From Agathobacter rectalis ATCC 33656 (lineage in GTDB: Bacteria; Bacillota; Clostridia; Lachnospirales; Lachnospiraceae): a DNA stretch of 64,000 nucleotides. Both the position numbers and the translations under genes were made by a program. The stretch covers positions 2,481,501-2,545,500 of the forward strand of contig NC_012781.1 of NCBI RefSeq assembly GCF_000020605.1, read 5' to 3'. Each line of letters starts with the position of its first letter. The first letter of the stretch is position 1. Below, one piece after another: positions 26,924 to 36,543 of this stretch. The notes under the pieces are model-generated. The model searched no databases and was not told where the DNA came from. It saw only the letters and a list, made by a program, of their open reading frames with translations.

Positions 26924-27732
26924 CAAAAACTCCCCTGATATTTTTCACCACAAAATTTTGCTTTTAAAAAGGCTTTACCCTTTTTATACCAGTTAATTTT
27001 TTCCAGGTGAATGCAATTTAGTTCCATTATCTTATACTTTGAAAGACTCTTGTTCTCAATTTTATATTCAAGCCATACATTAAATATAATTTCTGAAATT
27101 CTTCCGTAAAATCTACTCTGAAATGCATTAAGATCAGGCATATCTATTCTGTTTTCAAGCTCAAATAAAATATCAAACAGCCAGGTACAATACTCATTTA
27201 ATAGTCTCTTATCCATTATTGCCATATTAAACATATAGGCAGATTTCCTGTTCACAACTATATCAAAAGCGCTAATATACTGTGGATATTTTTCTTTAAT
27301 TATTGTCCTTGTCAAATCCAATTGCTCTATATAATGTGTATGCTCATAATGGCTATACAGTGTCTCAATAAAATAATTCCTCTTCTTAGGCACAAATAAT
27401 CTTATCCTTCCCAGATAAGGCCTAAGCTCTTCATATGTCAAAACATTCTCAAATGAAGACCTTCTATGCATTGAAAAATATCGGCGATAATGCACCAAAC
27501 CAATATAATCTTCATCCAGATTCTTCCATGCCCAATATAACCCTGTCAGTTCACAGAAATATGAATTTTTCTCAGAAATATTTTCACCTGTATTATCTTT
27601 TGTATATCCTAAGTCCAAAGGTTTTCCTGATGCATCAAACTTTCCTTCTGCTCCAACATGAAGCGGAAGATACATCTCATCCTTTGGCATCCAATATTTT
27701 TTGTGAGTTGCAATTATAATCTTTGCATTCAT
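26923..27732 (-). CDS. DUF4422 capsular polysaccharide protein (first of a tandem pair)
   Basis: A 269-residue member of the same family as the next gene: IIIATHKKYWMP, YLPLHVGAEG, YFCELTGLYWAWKNL, YIGLVHYRRYFSMHRR, then FNMAIMDKRLL. It is the first gene of the six-gene operon 27732-21570 and has a strong extended -10 promoter 43 bp upstream. Having two family members side by side suggests two different acceptor or donor specificities after a duplication. Confidence 0.87.
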   Translation of the reverse strand: MNAKIIIATHKKYWMPKDEMYLPLHVGAEGKFDASGKPLDLGYTKDNTGENISEKNSYFCELTGLYWAWKNLDEDYIGLVHYRRYFSMHRRSSFENVLTYEELRPYLGRIRLFVPKKRNYFIETLYSHYEHTHYIEQLDLTRTIIKEKYPQYISAFDIVVNRKSAYMFNMAIMDKRLLNEYCTWLFDILFELENRIDMPDLNAFQSRFYGRISEIIFNVWLEYKIENKSLSKYKIMELNCIHLEKINWYKKGKAFLKAKFCGEKYQGSF

Positions 27733-27774
27733 GCTCTTGTATTACCTCATTAAAATCTTTACATAGCTATTAGT

Positions 27775-27803
27775 ATTATAACAAATAATAGCAATATCCG
27801 CAA
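27775..27803 (-). promoter_or_regulatory. Promoter of the DUF4422-Wzy-GT-Wzz operon
   Basis: Minus strand: -35 TTGCGG (27803-27798), 17-bp spacer, TGT ahead of a perfect TATAAT (27780-27775), which makes an extended -10. The start would be near 27768, giving a leader of about 35 nt. Among the promoters seen here this one is the closest to consensus. Confidence 0.65.
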
Positions 27804-27853
27804 ACCTGTGTTATTATATTATACAAATCTTAAGAATTATAAGGAGAATCAAT

Positions 27854-29305
27854 TTGAAAAAACAGGCATCACTTAAACTTAATTTCTTAATGAATATAAT
27901 ACTTACGCTCTCATCCATTATCTTTCCACTCATAACTTTCCCTTATGTATCTAGAGTTTTGCAGCCTGAAGCCTGGGGTAAAGTCAACCTTGCAACATCA
28001 TTTATAACCTATTTCAGTTATTTTGCCCAGTTAGGTCTGCCTACATACGGAGTAAAAATATGCGCCAAATACAGAGATGACAGGCTAAAACTATCACGTA
28101 CCGTACAGGAACTGTCAATTATCTGTACCATTTCCACCATAATAACGTATGTAATTCTTGGAATAACAATTATTACCATTCCTAAGATAGCATCTGAAAA
28201 GCCATTATATATACTCGTTTCATCCACTCTTTTCTTCAATCTGATTGGAATGGAATGGCTATACAAAGCATTGGAAAAATACACGTACATTACGATAAGA
28301 TCTCTTATTTTCAAATTTATTGCCTTAATAGGAATGTTTTTATTGGTAAAAAGTCAATCAGATTATATAATCTATGGTGGAATAAGTGTATTTGCTGCAT
28401 CTGCATCAAATATCTGTAATTTTATCGAAGCACGAAAATATATAACTTTTAAACCTCTTGGACACTATCATTTCAGAAAACATCTAAAACCACTATTCAT
28501 ACTCTTTGCCATGACATGTGCCTCAACTATTTATACCAATCTGGATACAGTCATGCTTGGATTTATGGCTACAAATACCGATGTTGGCTATTATAATGCC
28601 GCAGTAAAGATAAAAGCCTTACTTGTAGCTGTTGTTACATCCCTAGGAACAGTATTGCTTCCAAGAGCTTCATATTACATTGAGAATGGTTTTACATCCG
28701 AATTCAAAAAAATAAGCTCTAAAGCACTTAACTTCATATTTATTATTTCATTGCCAATGATAGTATACTTTATTGTATTTGCAAAAGAATGTATTTTTTT
28801 CCTTTCAGGTACCAAATTCGTACCATCAACCATTCCAATGCAGATAATAATGCCTACTTTACTCTTTATAGGACTCACCAACATTCTTGGAATACAGATT
28901 CTTATTCCATTAGGTAAGGAACGTTATGTTCTTTATTCAACTATTGTCGGGGCATTGGTAGACCTGATATTAAACGCAATACTGATTCCTCAATTCCAGT
29001 CAGCCGGTGCCGCCATTGGAACTCTGGTAGCTGAATTTGCAGTATTTATTGTTCAATTTATACTTATTGATAGTGATATAAGAGAAATGTTCAAAACTTT
29101 TCAAGTATACAAAATAGTAATCGCTGTTATTGCCGGGCTTCTTTGTTCTTGCTGGGTAAAGAACACATCATTACATGTATTCTTTACCCTTGCAATATCA
29201 GCTATTATATTCTTTCCAGTATATGGAATTGTTCTTTTATTATTAAAAGAACAATTTATAACAGAAGTAAAAAATAATCTTTTATCCAAATTTAAAACTC
29301 ATTAA
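27854..29305 (+). CDS. Polysaccharide flippase, Wzx/MATE-like (second copy)
   Basis: A 483-residue oligosaccharide flippase with many membrane helices. It starts LNFLMNIILTLSSIIFPLITFPYVSRVLQPEAWG and has STIYTNLDTVMLGFM in the middle, parallel to the copy at 17409-18842. The start codon is TTG at 27854, supported by AAGGAG 7 nt upstream. It is divergent from the DUF4422 operon and overlaps the end of the second polymerase gene by 4 bp. Two Wzx and two Wzy genes within 15 kb suggest that cluster A holds two repeat-unit export routes. Confidence 0.92.
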   Translation: MKKQASLKLNFLMNIILTLSSIIFPLITFPYVSRVLQPEAWGKVNLATSFITYFSYFAQLGLPTYGVKICAKYRDDRLKLSRTVQELSIICTISTIITYVILGITIITIPKIASEKPLYILVSSTLFFNLIGMEWLYKALEKYTYITIRSLIFKFIALIGMFLLVKSQSDYIIYGGISVFAASASNICNFIEARKYITFKPLGHYHFRKHLKPLFILFAMTCASTIYTNLDTVMLGFMATNTDVGYYNAAVKIKALLVAVVTSLGTVLLPRASYYIENGFTSEFKKISSKALNFIFIISLPMIVYFIVFAKECIFFLSGTKFVPSTIPMQIIMPTLLFIGLTNILGIQILIPLGKERYVLYSTIVGALVDLILNAILIPQFQSAGAAIGTLVAEFAVFIVQFILIDSDIREMFKTFQVYKIVIAVIAGLLCSCWVKNTSLHVFFTLAISAIIFFPVYGIVLLLLKEQFITEVKNNLLSKFKTH

Positions 29306-30453
29306 TTATCTTCAATTGTTCTTATATCAGATAGTGGTAGCAATACTATCGCATTGACAGCCACATTTATAAGATGTGGCTCTGTCATACTATGAACGAG
29401 AACAAATAAAAAAACAAACACAGCCCAATAATTATTTGCCTTTATCGACTTATATATACCATACATATATATAGCAATAAGCAATATCAGCACAAAAGCA
29501 CCGTACCACATTCCTATCTGCAGATAGGAACAATCTACATAATTATAATTATCGACTATCCCATCATTTAATAATCCAAAACCATTCCATATTATAACCT
29601 GTCCAAATAATGGAAATTTATAATAATGAAGTGCATCATGCCCCAATTGCAATCTCCCTGAGAGAATCGAATTTGCCTTTAAAAATATGGAATTGTCCGG
29701 ATTATAAAAATAAGCAGCAACAATAGAAACAATAACCAGTACGATTGGAATTATAAAATATACCCAATTCAACTTTTTCAGATAACCAAAGAACCCCTTC
29801 CACAGACTTTGTACTGTGAAAAATATAATAACAACACTACACAGTAAAAATGTCATTCTGGTATTTGTCATATGATAAAAATAATAATTAATAAGTTCTA
29901 ATACAATGGCTTCATACCATTTAAATTTCTCAGATCTAATATAAATATACAAAAGACAAATAAAGAAAAATAATATGGGAGCTACTGTTATCCAGTTAAA
30001 TCCCAATATATGTCGGCTTCTTGTCTCCGGATTAAAAATCTTATCTTCCAATAAACCAATCTGTGACAAAAATACAACCACAAATAAAATTACACTCTGT
30101 ATGCACAAAGAAATTTTTGATATAGACACAGCGTCTGCCCCCACAGTTGATATCAACAATATCGCTGTCAAAAAGAAAAATTTATGCTGAATATTAAATC
30201 CACTGATTAAAAAAACTGCAAACAAAATACAAAAGAATATTATTTCATTTATAGAATATTCTTTTCTTGACAATACAATTTTCACTAAACATAATAAATA
30301 GCCCAATGCCTGTATTGAGTTTGTGATAATGCCAAGTAACGCATTCTCATTTCTTGTGTAGATAGCAGTCTGTGGTATCAGTGATGTAATTAATATTATA
30401 GCCAATGCTATCCCATATAATATCTCTTTTCCATTATTTTTAGTCTGTTCCAT
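29302..30453 (-). CDS. Wzy-like polysaccharide polymerase (second copy)
   Basis: A 383-residue multi-helix membrane protein clearly related to the product of 24987-26171. It shares FKWYEAIVLELINYYFYHMTNTRMTF, LSGRLQLGHDAL, NYVDCSYLQI and HSMTEPHLINVAVN. Such proteins polymerise lipid-linked repeat units outside the membrane. AGAGAGAAG precedes the ATG. It follows the acyltransferase gene by 30 bp on the same strand and is convergent with the second flippase. Confidence 0.82.
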   Translation of the reverse strand: MEQTKNNGKEILYGIALAIILITSLIPQTAIYTRNENALLGIITNSIQALGYLLCLVKIVLSRKEYSINEIIFFCILFAVFLISGFNIQHKFFFLTAILLISTVGADAVSISKISLCIQSVILFVVVFLSQIGLLEDKIFNPETRSRHILGFNWITVAPILFFFICLLYIYIRSEKFKWYEAIVLELINYYFYHMTNTRMTFLLCSVVIIFFTVQSLWKGFFGYLKKLNWVYFIIPIVLVIVSIVAAYFYNPDNSIFLKANSILSGRLQLGHDALHYYKFPLFGQVIIWNGFGLLNDGIVDNYNYVDCSYLQIGMWYGAFVLILLIAIYMYGIYKSIKANNYWAVFVFLFVLVHSMTEPHLINVAVNAIVLLPLSDIRTIEDN

Positions 30454-30483
30454 AATCTTCTCTCTTTCATATTCTTCATACGA

Positions 30484-31524
30484 TTAAGGTACAATTTGCC
30501 TTAATATCGGAATCTTTCTAATTATCCATGTAATTCCGACAATAACTAGCCCAATTGGTATAGGTGCTCCTAATCTCCAAAGCAGCGATGTTGTATCAAC
30601 ATCAAAATGTCTGACAACATAATCTAATATAAACCAATGCATTAAATATATCGGAAATGTGTATTTTCCAATTGCACCTACAATCGCTTGACTTACCTTA
30701 TATTTCATAAATTTCTTTCCTATAAAGCACAATAAAATAAATATGCCACAGGAATACATTATACATGGTAAATTATTATACCCTTTAAACGTCTGATTGA
30801 CCGAACCATCTCTTATAGTTAATATATACGTACCACATATATGCATAAAAAGCCCTATAATTCCGGCTACTCCAATAAAAACTTTATAAAATGTTTTCAT
30901 AGGATATTTATATATGACATACCCAATAACAACCCACAAAATATATCCCGATGCCACCGAAATAGTATATGACCATTCCATTTGCAGTTGAAACACATTA
31001 TTAATAAATGGAATTAATATATTTAAAACAATCCCTATCAGAATGATATATCTATATATCTCCTTCTTTTTTTCCTTATCAACAGCTGCAAACAATGGTA
31101 TCGCAAGGTAGACACAAAACAGACATGGGAAAAACCAATATACACTAATTATTTCACTTCCACCAAGAATACCATTTAAAACTGTTCTTATACCTAATGT
31201 ATCAATACTGAAATATCCTACATGTAGATTGTAAAAAACACCTATACAACTCCAAATAATATATGGCAAAAGTGTTTTTTTTGCGCGTTTAAGAAAAAAT
31301 ACTTTTGTACTATATTTTTCCTGATAATCTATCAATGTAATACCACTTATCATAAAGAAAACCGGAACTGCAAAATAGAATACACTCTCTATTATGTTTG
31401 CTGAAAACCAATAACCTGCATTGGCATCAAAATTCCAAAAGCAGGAATTAGTGTGCAATGCAATTACAGAAAATGCACTTACCACCTGAAGAAATGTTAT
31501 GACATTATCGTTTTTTTTATTCAT
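30484..31524 (-). CDS. Acyltransferase-3 family membrane protein
   Basis: A 346-residue protein with about 10 membrane helices of the acyltransferase-3 (OatA/OafA transmembrane) family. It starts ITFLQVVSAFSVIALHTN (with the family His at the end of helix 1), and VPVFFMISGITLIDY follows helix 2. It has no SGNH tail, so a free-standing O-acetyltransferase for exported or lipid-linked sugars is expected. The start at 31524 has AAGGA 9 nt ahead. The longer reading frame begins in the 3' end of the group II intron and is not real. Confidence 0.88.
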   Translation of the reverse strand: MNKKNDNVITFLQVVSAFSVIALHTNSCFWNFDANAGYWFSANIIESVFYFAVPVFFMISGITLIDYQEKYSTKVFFLKRAKKTLLPYIIWSCIGVFYNLHVGYFSIDTLGIRTVLNGILGGSEIISVYWFFPCLFCVYLAIPLFAAVDKEKKKEIYRYIILIGIVLNILIPFINNVFQLQMEWSYTISVASGYILWVVIGYVIYKYPMKTFYKVFIGVAGIIGLFMHICGTYILTIRDGSVNQTFKGYNNLPCIMYSCGIFILLCFIGKKFMKYKVSQAIVGAIGKYTFPIYLMHWFILDYVVRHFDVDTTSLLWRLGAPIPIGLVIVGITWIIRKIPILRQIVP

Positions 31525-31559
31525 TTTATAAATCCTTATTCTATTTGTATTTATCAACA

Positions 31560-33465
31560 ATCGAGTAGGAGGCGGTGACTAACCGCCGTCCTCTCACAGC
31601 ACCGTACGTACCGTTCGGTATACGGCGCTTTCAATAGTTGACGTGCACAGACTGATAGGCTGTGGCTAAATCGTAAAAGCCACTGTTTATCAGTCTTTCT
31701 TTATTCAGCGCCCAAATCACAGCTTTGTTATTGCTGATATACCAATACTTTCTGCGACTGTTTGCTATTGTTGCCGCATAGTGTTCTGGGATTCCCAGCT
31801 TGACTAGATTTTTATATTTCGTTCTAGGTTTCTTCCACTGTTTCCATATGCACATGCGTATTCTGTGATAGAGCCATCCGTTGATATCATCTATGTTGTT
31901 CTTCATGCTTGCAATTCCGTAGTAGTTAAGCCATCCTCTTGCATATACTTTGATTTTCTCAAGGCTTGGCTTGATTGACTGACATCGCTTACGGGAAGAT
32001 AACTGCTTCAGTCTGGACTTAAACTTCTTCCATGACTTCGGATGAACTCGGACATATATGCCTTTTCCGTTCCTTCCCAATGCAAAGCCAAGGAATTTAA
32101 AATTTCGGATTGCAAACACGCTGACTGTACGGCTCTTTTCTCGGTTGACTGTAAGTTTCAGCCTCTCCTCAAGATATTTTGTACTGCTTTCCAAGAGTCT
32201 CTCTGATGCTCGCTTGCTCTTTGCAAGAAGCACGATGTCATCTGCATATCTTATGCATGGAACACCTCTTTTCAGGTATTCCTGGTCGAACTCATTGAGG
32301 TAGATGTTTGCCAGCAATGGTGATAGATTTCCACCTTGTGGTGAGCCTTCCTCTGTGTCAATGACCACTCCGTTTTCCATTACACCGCTTTTCAGATAGC
32401 GCTTTATCAACTGTACTACACGTTCATCTTTTACATTCTTTCGTAGAAGATTGATGAGAATTTCGTGATTAAGAGTATCGAAGTACTTTGACAAGTCAAG
32501 GACTACAGCGAATGTATAGCCTTGTTCTGCATACTCCTTAACCTTAAGTATTGCATCTTTTGCACTTCTGTTCGGACGATAGCCATAGCTACCATCTGCA
32601 AACAGCGGTTCATAGATTGGCACTAACTGTTGGGTTATTGCCTGTTGAAGTGTACGGTCTATCACTGTTGGTATGCCAAGCTTTCGCACACCACCATCTG
32701 GTTTGGGAATTTCAACTCGTCTTACTGGAGACGGAGTATACTTTCCACGATAAATGCGGTCAGTTATCTCTTGTTGATGTTCCTTTAGATATGGAAGAGC
32801 CTCTTCAATGGTCATGCCATCAATTCCCGGCGCTCCCTTGTTTGCCTTAACTCTCTTATACGCTCTGTTAAAGTTGTCTTTATACAGTATCGTTTCCAAA
32901 AGTCTCGGCTGTGCACTGTCTCTTTCTTTCCATATCCGATTGAATGACCTAGACGCTTTCACATACCCTTCATGTTCCGCATTATCTCTTTGCGAACAGC
33001 CATTGTTTTCAATGTTTTCTGCCATAGACGGTCATTCCTCCTTTCTCGGTCATACTCAAGACTCCTACTGATTCGGTCCTTCACCTCTCGGCTACTATGA
33101 CCTCTGCTGACTTCTATGCGTTCAGCATTGCTTTATGCAATGGTTACCTCTTTCAAGGCATACCGCACAGACCTCCCTAGGTACCACACGTTTCTTCCTC
33201 TCCATCCATCTGCCTCATTTATCATGCATGATTCCGTGTAGTTATTGGGCTTTAACATGGGTTGCTGTCTTACCCACATGCATGACCTCATATGAGATTT
33301 CTGTTCGTCAGACCAGAGATTTGCCCGTGAGTTGGTATATTCCTCACATCCAGCTTCCTTCAGATTCCATCTCACGATGGACACCCTTGCCTTCGGCTAT
33401 ATCCTTCCCACTACCTGGCGGATTCGGGACTTTAACCCGTTAGAAACGTGCGCCGCTAGGCGCAC
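31560..33465 (-). mobile_element. Group IIC intron, complete ribozyme plus maturase
   Basis: On the minus strand the intron begins GTGCG at 33465 and ends CTCGAT at 31560 (1906 bp). Domain V is visible at about 31590-31625, with a 9-bp outer stem, the AGC triad and a GAAC-capped inner stem. Domain VI has GGCGGT/ACCGCC arms and an A near position 7 from the 3' end. The intron lies straight after an intrinsic terminator (33473-33503), the target habit of class C introns. The 440 bases from 33026 to 33465 hold ribozyme domains I-III and no gene. Confidence 0.85.
31631..33025 (-). CDS. ltrA: Group II intron reverse transcriptase/maturase
   Basis: A 464-residue intron-encoded protein. RT blocks run in order: ARRVEIPKPDGG-like RRVEIPKPDGGVRKLGIPTVIDR, SYGYRPNRSAKDAI, VVLDLSKYFDTLNH, SPQGGNLSPLLANIYLNEFD, the catalytic YADD in IRYADDIVLLAKS, then FKFLGFALG. 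The maturase domain X follows (YARGWLNYYGIASM...). There is no HNH endonuclease domain, which fits class C introns. The protein looks intact, so splicing and mobility are plausible. AGGAGG lies 11 nt before the ATG. Confidence 0.95.
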   Translation of the reverse strand: MAENIENNGCSQRDNAEHEGYVKASRSFNRIWKERDSAQPRLLETILYKDNFNRAYKRVKANKGAPGIDGMTIEEALPYLKEHQQEITDRIYRGKYTPSPVRRVEIPKPDGGVRKLGIPTVIDRTLQQAITQQLVPIYEPLFADGSYGYRPNRSAKDAILKVKEYAEQGYTFAVVLDLSKYFDTLNHEILINLLRKNVKDERVVQLIKRYLKSGVMENGVVIDTEEGSPQGGNLSPLLANIYLNEFDQEYLKRGVPCIRYADDIVLLAKSKRASERLLESSTKYLEERLKLTVNREKSRTVSVFAIRNFKFLGFALGRNGKGIYVRVHPKSWKKFKSRLKQLSSRKRCQSIKPSLEKIKVYARGWLNYYGIASMKNNIDDINGWLYHRIRMCIWKQWKKPRTKYKNLVKLGIPEHYAATIANSRRKYWYISNNKAVIWALNKERLINSGFYDLATAYQSVHVNY

Positions 33466-33472
33466 AATACTC

Positions 33473-33503
33473 AAACAGACAGGTAGCCATAACCTGTCTG
33501 TTT
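33473..33503 (-). terminator. Intrinsic terminator of the L,D-transpeptidase gene and intron target
   Basis: A perfect 12-bp stem (AAACAGACAGGT / ACCTGTCTGTTT) with a 7-nt loop, starting 19 bp after the stop codon. The expected T-run has been reduced to TTTGAGTATT, after which the group II intron begins. Confidence 0.85.
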
Positions 33504-33521
33504 TTACTATAACTTTATAAA

Positions 33522-34835
33522 TTAATAAATAACTACATGTGTTCCCCTAGGAATATTATCATATATCCACTTCGCATTATTAATCTCTAATCTTACACAT
33601 CCATGAGATAATTGTATACCTACACGTCCATCTTGAAGCGTGCCATTTTTATTATATAAAACGCTATGGAATAAATAGTTGCCTTTAAACTGCGTATAAT
33701 AAAAACATCTAGAATTTCCTGAATCAAAATAGTATCCTTTACCAGCTACATTATACTCTCCTGATATAGTAGGTGTAGATGCCTTTCCAGGAGCACAAGG
33801 CCAGAAATATTTTAATTTCCAATTATTTTTACTTCCTTGATATATTCCCACCATACAAGAAGATCGATCCACTAAAATCAAGTATTTTGTGGAACTTGAA
33901 TACCCTTGCGCGCAACTATTAAGCCAACTTGGATCAATCCAATCACCATTTTTTGATACATAATATCCATCTATATTTCTATTAGATGCCATAGCACCAT
34001 GTGTACCACCTTTGGAATCATTCTCCCTATAAAAATAATACCACTTATTGCCTATATATTGCCATCCTGACTTCATAATTCCATCATTGACACCACCGAA
34101 ATAATACCAGTTTGAATTTATATATTTCCAACCATATTTCATAGCACCATCATTATTACCGCCTAAATAGTACCAAGAATTATTTATTTTCTGCCAGCCA
34201 GATAGCATATGTCCATCTGTTGCAAACAAATACCATGTCGCCCCGATTCTTTGCCAGCCACATTTCATAGCACCATCATTCCACGATGACAAATAGTACC
34301 ATTTAGTATTATTCTTTAACCAACCACTTTTCATAACGCCATCATTTTTATCCCCCAAGAAGTACCATCGCCCATTTATCTTCTGCCAACCATATTTCAT
34401 TGATCCGTCTTTTGAAAAATAATACCAGCTTCCTCCTACATTATTCCATCCTGTAGCCATTTTGCCATCTTCTGTTCCACCAAAAAAATACCATGTATCA
34501 TTTATTTTTTGCCAGCCATGTCTCATTTTTCCATCAGAAGCAGTTCCAAAATAATATGTTTTTCCATTAATTAGCCGCCAACCAGATATCATCTTACCAT
34601 CAGTATCAAAATAATACCAATGCCCATCGATACACTTCCATCCTACAATATAATTATTATTATTATTCTCATCTACATAATAATAATAATAGTTATCCTC
34701 CCAGCGAAGCCATTTATATACAATTTGCTTTTCCCCTGCTTCAACCTCATTTTCAGCATATACACAATTATGCCCTATGCATACAAAACATATACACAAG
34801 CATATACATAATGCCCATTTGATTATTTTTCTCAT
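33522..34835 (-). CDS. L,D-transpeptidase with ten choline-binding-type repeats
   Basis: Secreted protein of 437 residues. A signal peptide (about 1-27, CICLCICFVCIGHNCVYA) is followed by ten repeats of 20-22 residues with the pattern GWxxIxxxWYYFxxDGxM, the choline/cell-wall-binding type. The C-terminal YkuD domain (about 305-437) has the catalytic HGCVRL in GIQLSHGCVRLEI and FHSVLY before it. It should form 3-3 peptidoglycan cross-links or attach molecules to stem peptides while docked on choline-bearing glycan. The start at 34835 has AGGAG 9 nt ahead. It follows the lysozyme gene closely, so they may be co-expressed. Confidence 0.93.
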   Translation of the reverse strand: MRKIIKWALCICLCICFVCIGHNCVYAENEVEAGEKQIVYKWLRWEDNYYYYYVDENNNNNYIVGWKCIDGHWYYFDTDGKMISGWRLINGKTYYFGTASDGKMRHGWQKINDTWYFFGGTEDGKMATGWNNVGGSWYYFSKDGSMKYGWQKINGRWYFLGDKNDGVMKSGWLKNNTKWYYLSSWNDGAMKCGWQRIGATWYLFATDGHMLSGWQKINNSWYYLGGNNDGAMKYGWKYINSNWYYFGGVNDGIMKSGWQYIGNKWYYFYRENDSKGGTHGAMASNRNIDGYYVSKNGDWIDPSWLNSCAQGYSSSTKYLILVDRSSCMVGIYQGSKNNWKLKYFWPCAPGKASTPTISGEYNVAGKGYYFDSGNSRCFYYTQFKGNYLFHSVLYNKNGTLQDGRVGIQLSHGCVRLEINNAKWIYDNIPRGTHVVIY

Positions 34836-34878
34836 ATTTTCCATCTCCTATTCGTTTTAATATTACATTTCAAATCCG

Positions 34879-36543
34879 CTAATATAGCCAAACTCCGCTA
34901 GAATTCATATAATACATTTTATTTCCAATTTTTTGCCAACCTGTTAGCATTTTTCCACTAGAATTCATATAATACCAATTTTTTCCAATCTTCTGCCAAC
35001 CTATTAGCATTTCACCACTCTTATTCATTAGATACCATTTTCCTTCTACTTTTTGCCACCCAGTAAGCATCACCCCATTAGAATTAAATAGATACCAATT
35101 TCCTCTTATACTATGCCATCCTGTAAGCATTTGACCATTATTGCTTAAATAGTACCAATTTACCCCTTGTTTCTGCCAACCTCCAAGCATTATTCCATTA
35201 GTGTTAAATAAATACCATTTTCCTCCTATACTATGCCATCCTGTAAACATTTCTCCGCTTCTATTCAAATAATACCAATTTGATTTTAACAAAAGCCATC
35301 CCGTTCTCATAGCACCGTCTTCATCTAAATAATACCACTTTTTTCCTTGTTTCTGCCATCCAGTTAGCATTATTCCATTCGAATTAAACAGATACCACTT
35401 TCCGCCTATACTATGCCACCCTGTAAACATTTCTCCACTAGTACCAATATAACTCCACCTACCATTATTATATCTCCAACTACTAAAAGCTTTATTTGCA
35501 AAGTCTATATCAACATTCCCCGATATTCCTGAGACTCTGCATGTTGAACCACTCTGCCAAATAGTTCTATGAATATCTGTATTATAGTGATAATTATATC
35601 TCGCAACCCACATTTCTTCATTAGAAATCTGGCTTACATCTATATAATTTTTATACCAATTTTCATTACAATACACCATAGGAGTATAGCCTGCTTTTCT
35701 AATTTCATTACAAAAAGTTTTTGCTATTGCCCCCAACTGTTGCCTTGATAAATCGGTCTGTGATGAATCCTCCAAATCAATAGCTACCGGATATGAAATT
35801 GTGTATCCCTTCAATTCATTTATCACATACTTTGCATCAGATACTGCATTTTCTGTTGTCCTTGCTTTACTATATATATATGCCCCTATAGGCATGCCTA
35901 CAGAATTAGCGTTTGCAGCATACTCCTTAAATCTCTTGTCAGTAAAATGATGATATGAATCCGAATAGTAACTTGCAGATACTCTTAATATAGCAAATTG
36001 TATACCATCATTTTTTACAGCATTCCAATCAATATTTCCCTGATAATATGATACATCAATTCCTTTTATGGTGTTATTAGCATAATCTGATGATATCCAA
36101 ACTCCATTCGCATTATGATACCACCAACCACCGCTATATTGTTGCCACCCTGTAAGCATTTCACCTTTCCCATCAAAATAGTACCAACTGCCATCAATAT
36201 ATTGTGATCCGATTACCATATACCCATACTGATTAAAATAATACCATTTTCCTCCATTCTGCATCCATTTACCGGCTGGATACGAACCATCAGAATATTG
36301 GTACCACCAGCCATTATTATCTTTTCTCCATCCACTTGCAGATTGGGCTAAGATTTCACCACTGGAATATGTCTGAATGTCCTCATCATAATTCACCTCA
36401 CCTTCATATTCTGTTTTAATAGAAGATCCAGCAGTATATTCTTCTTGAACTGCTTTAACCGAATTATGTCCGCAAAATAATAATCCCATTCCCATTATCA
36501 TTCCAATGAACACTTTGCCTCTTTCAAAAAATTTCATACTCAA
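34879..36543 (-). CDS. GH25 lysozyme with choline-binding-type repeats on both sides
   Basis: Secreted muramidase of 554 residues. A signal peptide (about 1-31) is followed by four GW-type repeats (70-150), the GH25 barrel (159-355) and ten more repeats. Catalytic acids are seen in IKGIDVSYYQGNIDW and in YPVAIDLEDSS; NVDIDFANKAF closes the domain. The plan resembles choline-dependent pneumococcal and phage lysins but with the catalytic domain inside. It cleaves the MurNAc-GlcNAc bond, probably in wall turnover. AAAGG lies 11 nt before a TTG at 36543, while an ATG is 6 nt further in. A 63-bp copy of its 5' end recurs at 43254. Confidence 0.93.
   Translation of the reverse strand: MSMKFFERGKVFIGMIMGMGLLFCGHNSVKAVQEEYTAGSSIKTEYEGEVNYDEDIQTYSSGEILAQSASGWRKDNNGWWYQYSDGSYPAGKWMQNGGKWYYFNQYGYMVIGSQYIDGSWYYFDGKGEMLTGWQQYSGGWWYHNANGVWISSDYANNTIKGIDVSYYQGNIDWNAVKNDGIQFAILRVSASYYSDSYHHFTDKRFKEYAANANSVGMPIGAYIYSKARTTENAVSDAKYVINELKGYTISYPVAIDLEDSSQTDLSRQQLGAIAKTFCNEIRKAGYTPMVYCNENWYKNYIDVSQISNEEMWVARYNYHYNTDIHRTIWQSGSTCRVSGISGNVDIDFANKAFSSWRYNNGRWSYIGTSGEMFTGWHSIGGKWYLFNSNGIMLTGWQKQGKKWYYLDEDGAMRTGWLLLKSNWYYLNRSGEMFTGWHSIGGKWYLFNTNGIMLGGWQKQGVNWYYLSNNGQMLTGWHSIRGNWYLFNSNGVMLTGWQKVEGKWYLMNKSGEMLIGWQKIGKNWYYMNSSGKMLTGWQKIGNKMYYMNSSGVWLY

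Noticed and set aside
33133-33520. Open frames of 60-100 codons between the maturase and the transpeptidase genes
   Set aside because: They lie in the intron ribozyme domains I-III and at the terminator; conserved RNA structure explains the sequence.
33635-35460. Tandem DNA repeat array of about 60-66 bp units
   Set aside because: The periodicity comes from the choline-binding-type protein repeats; no separate DNA repeat element or CRISPR is needed.
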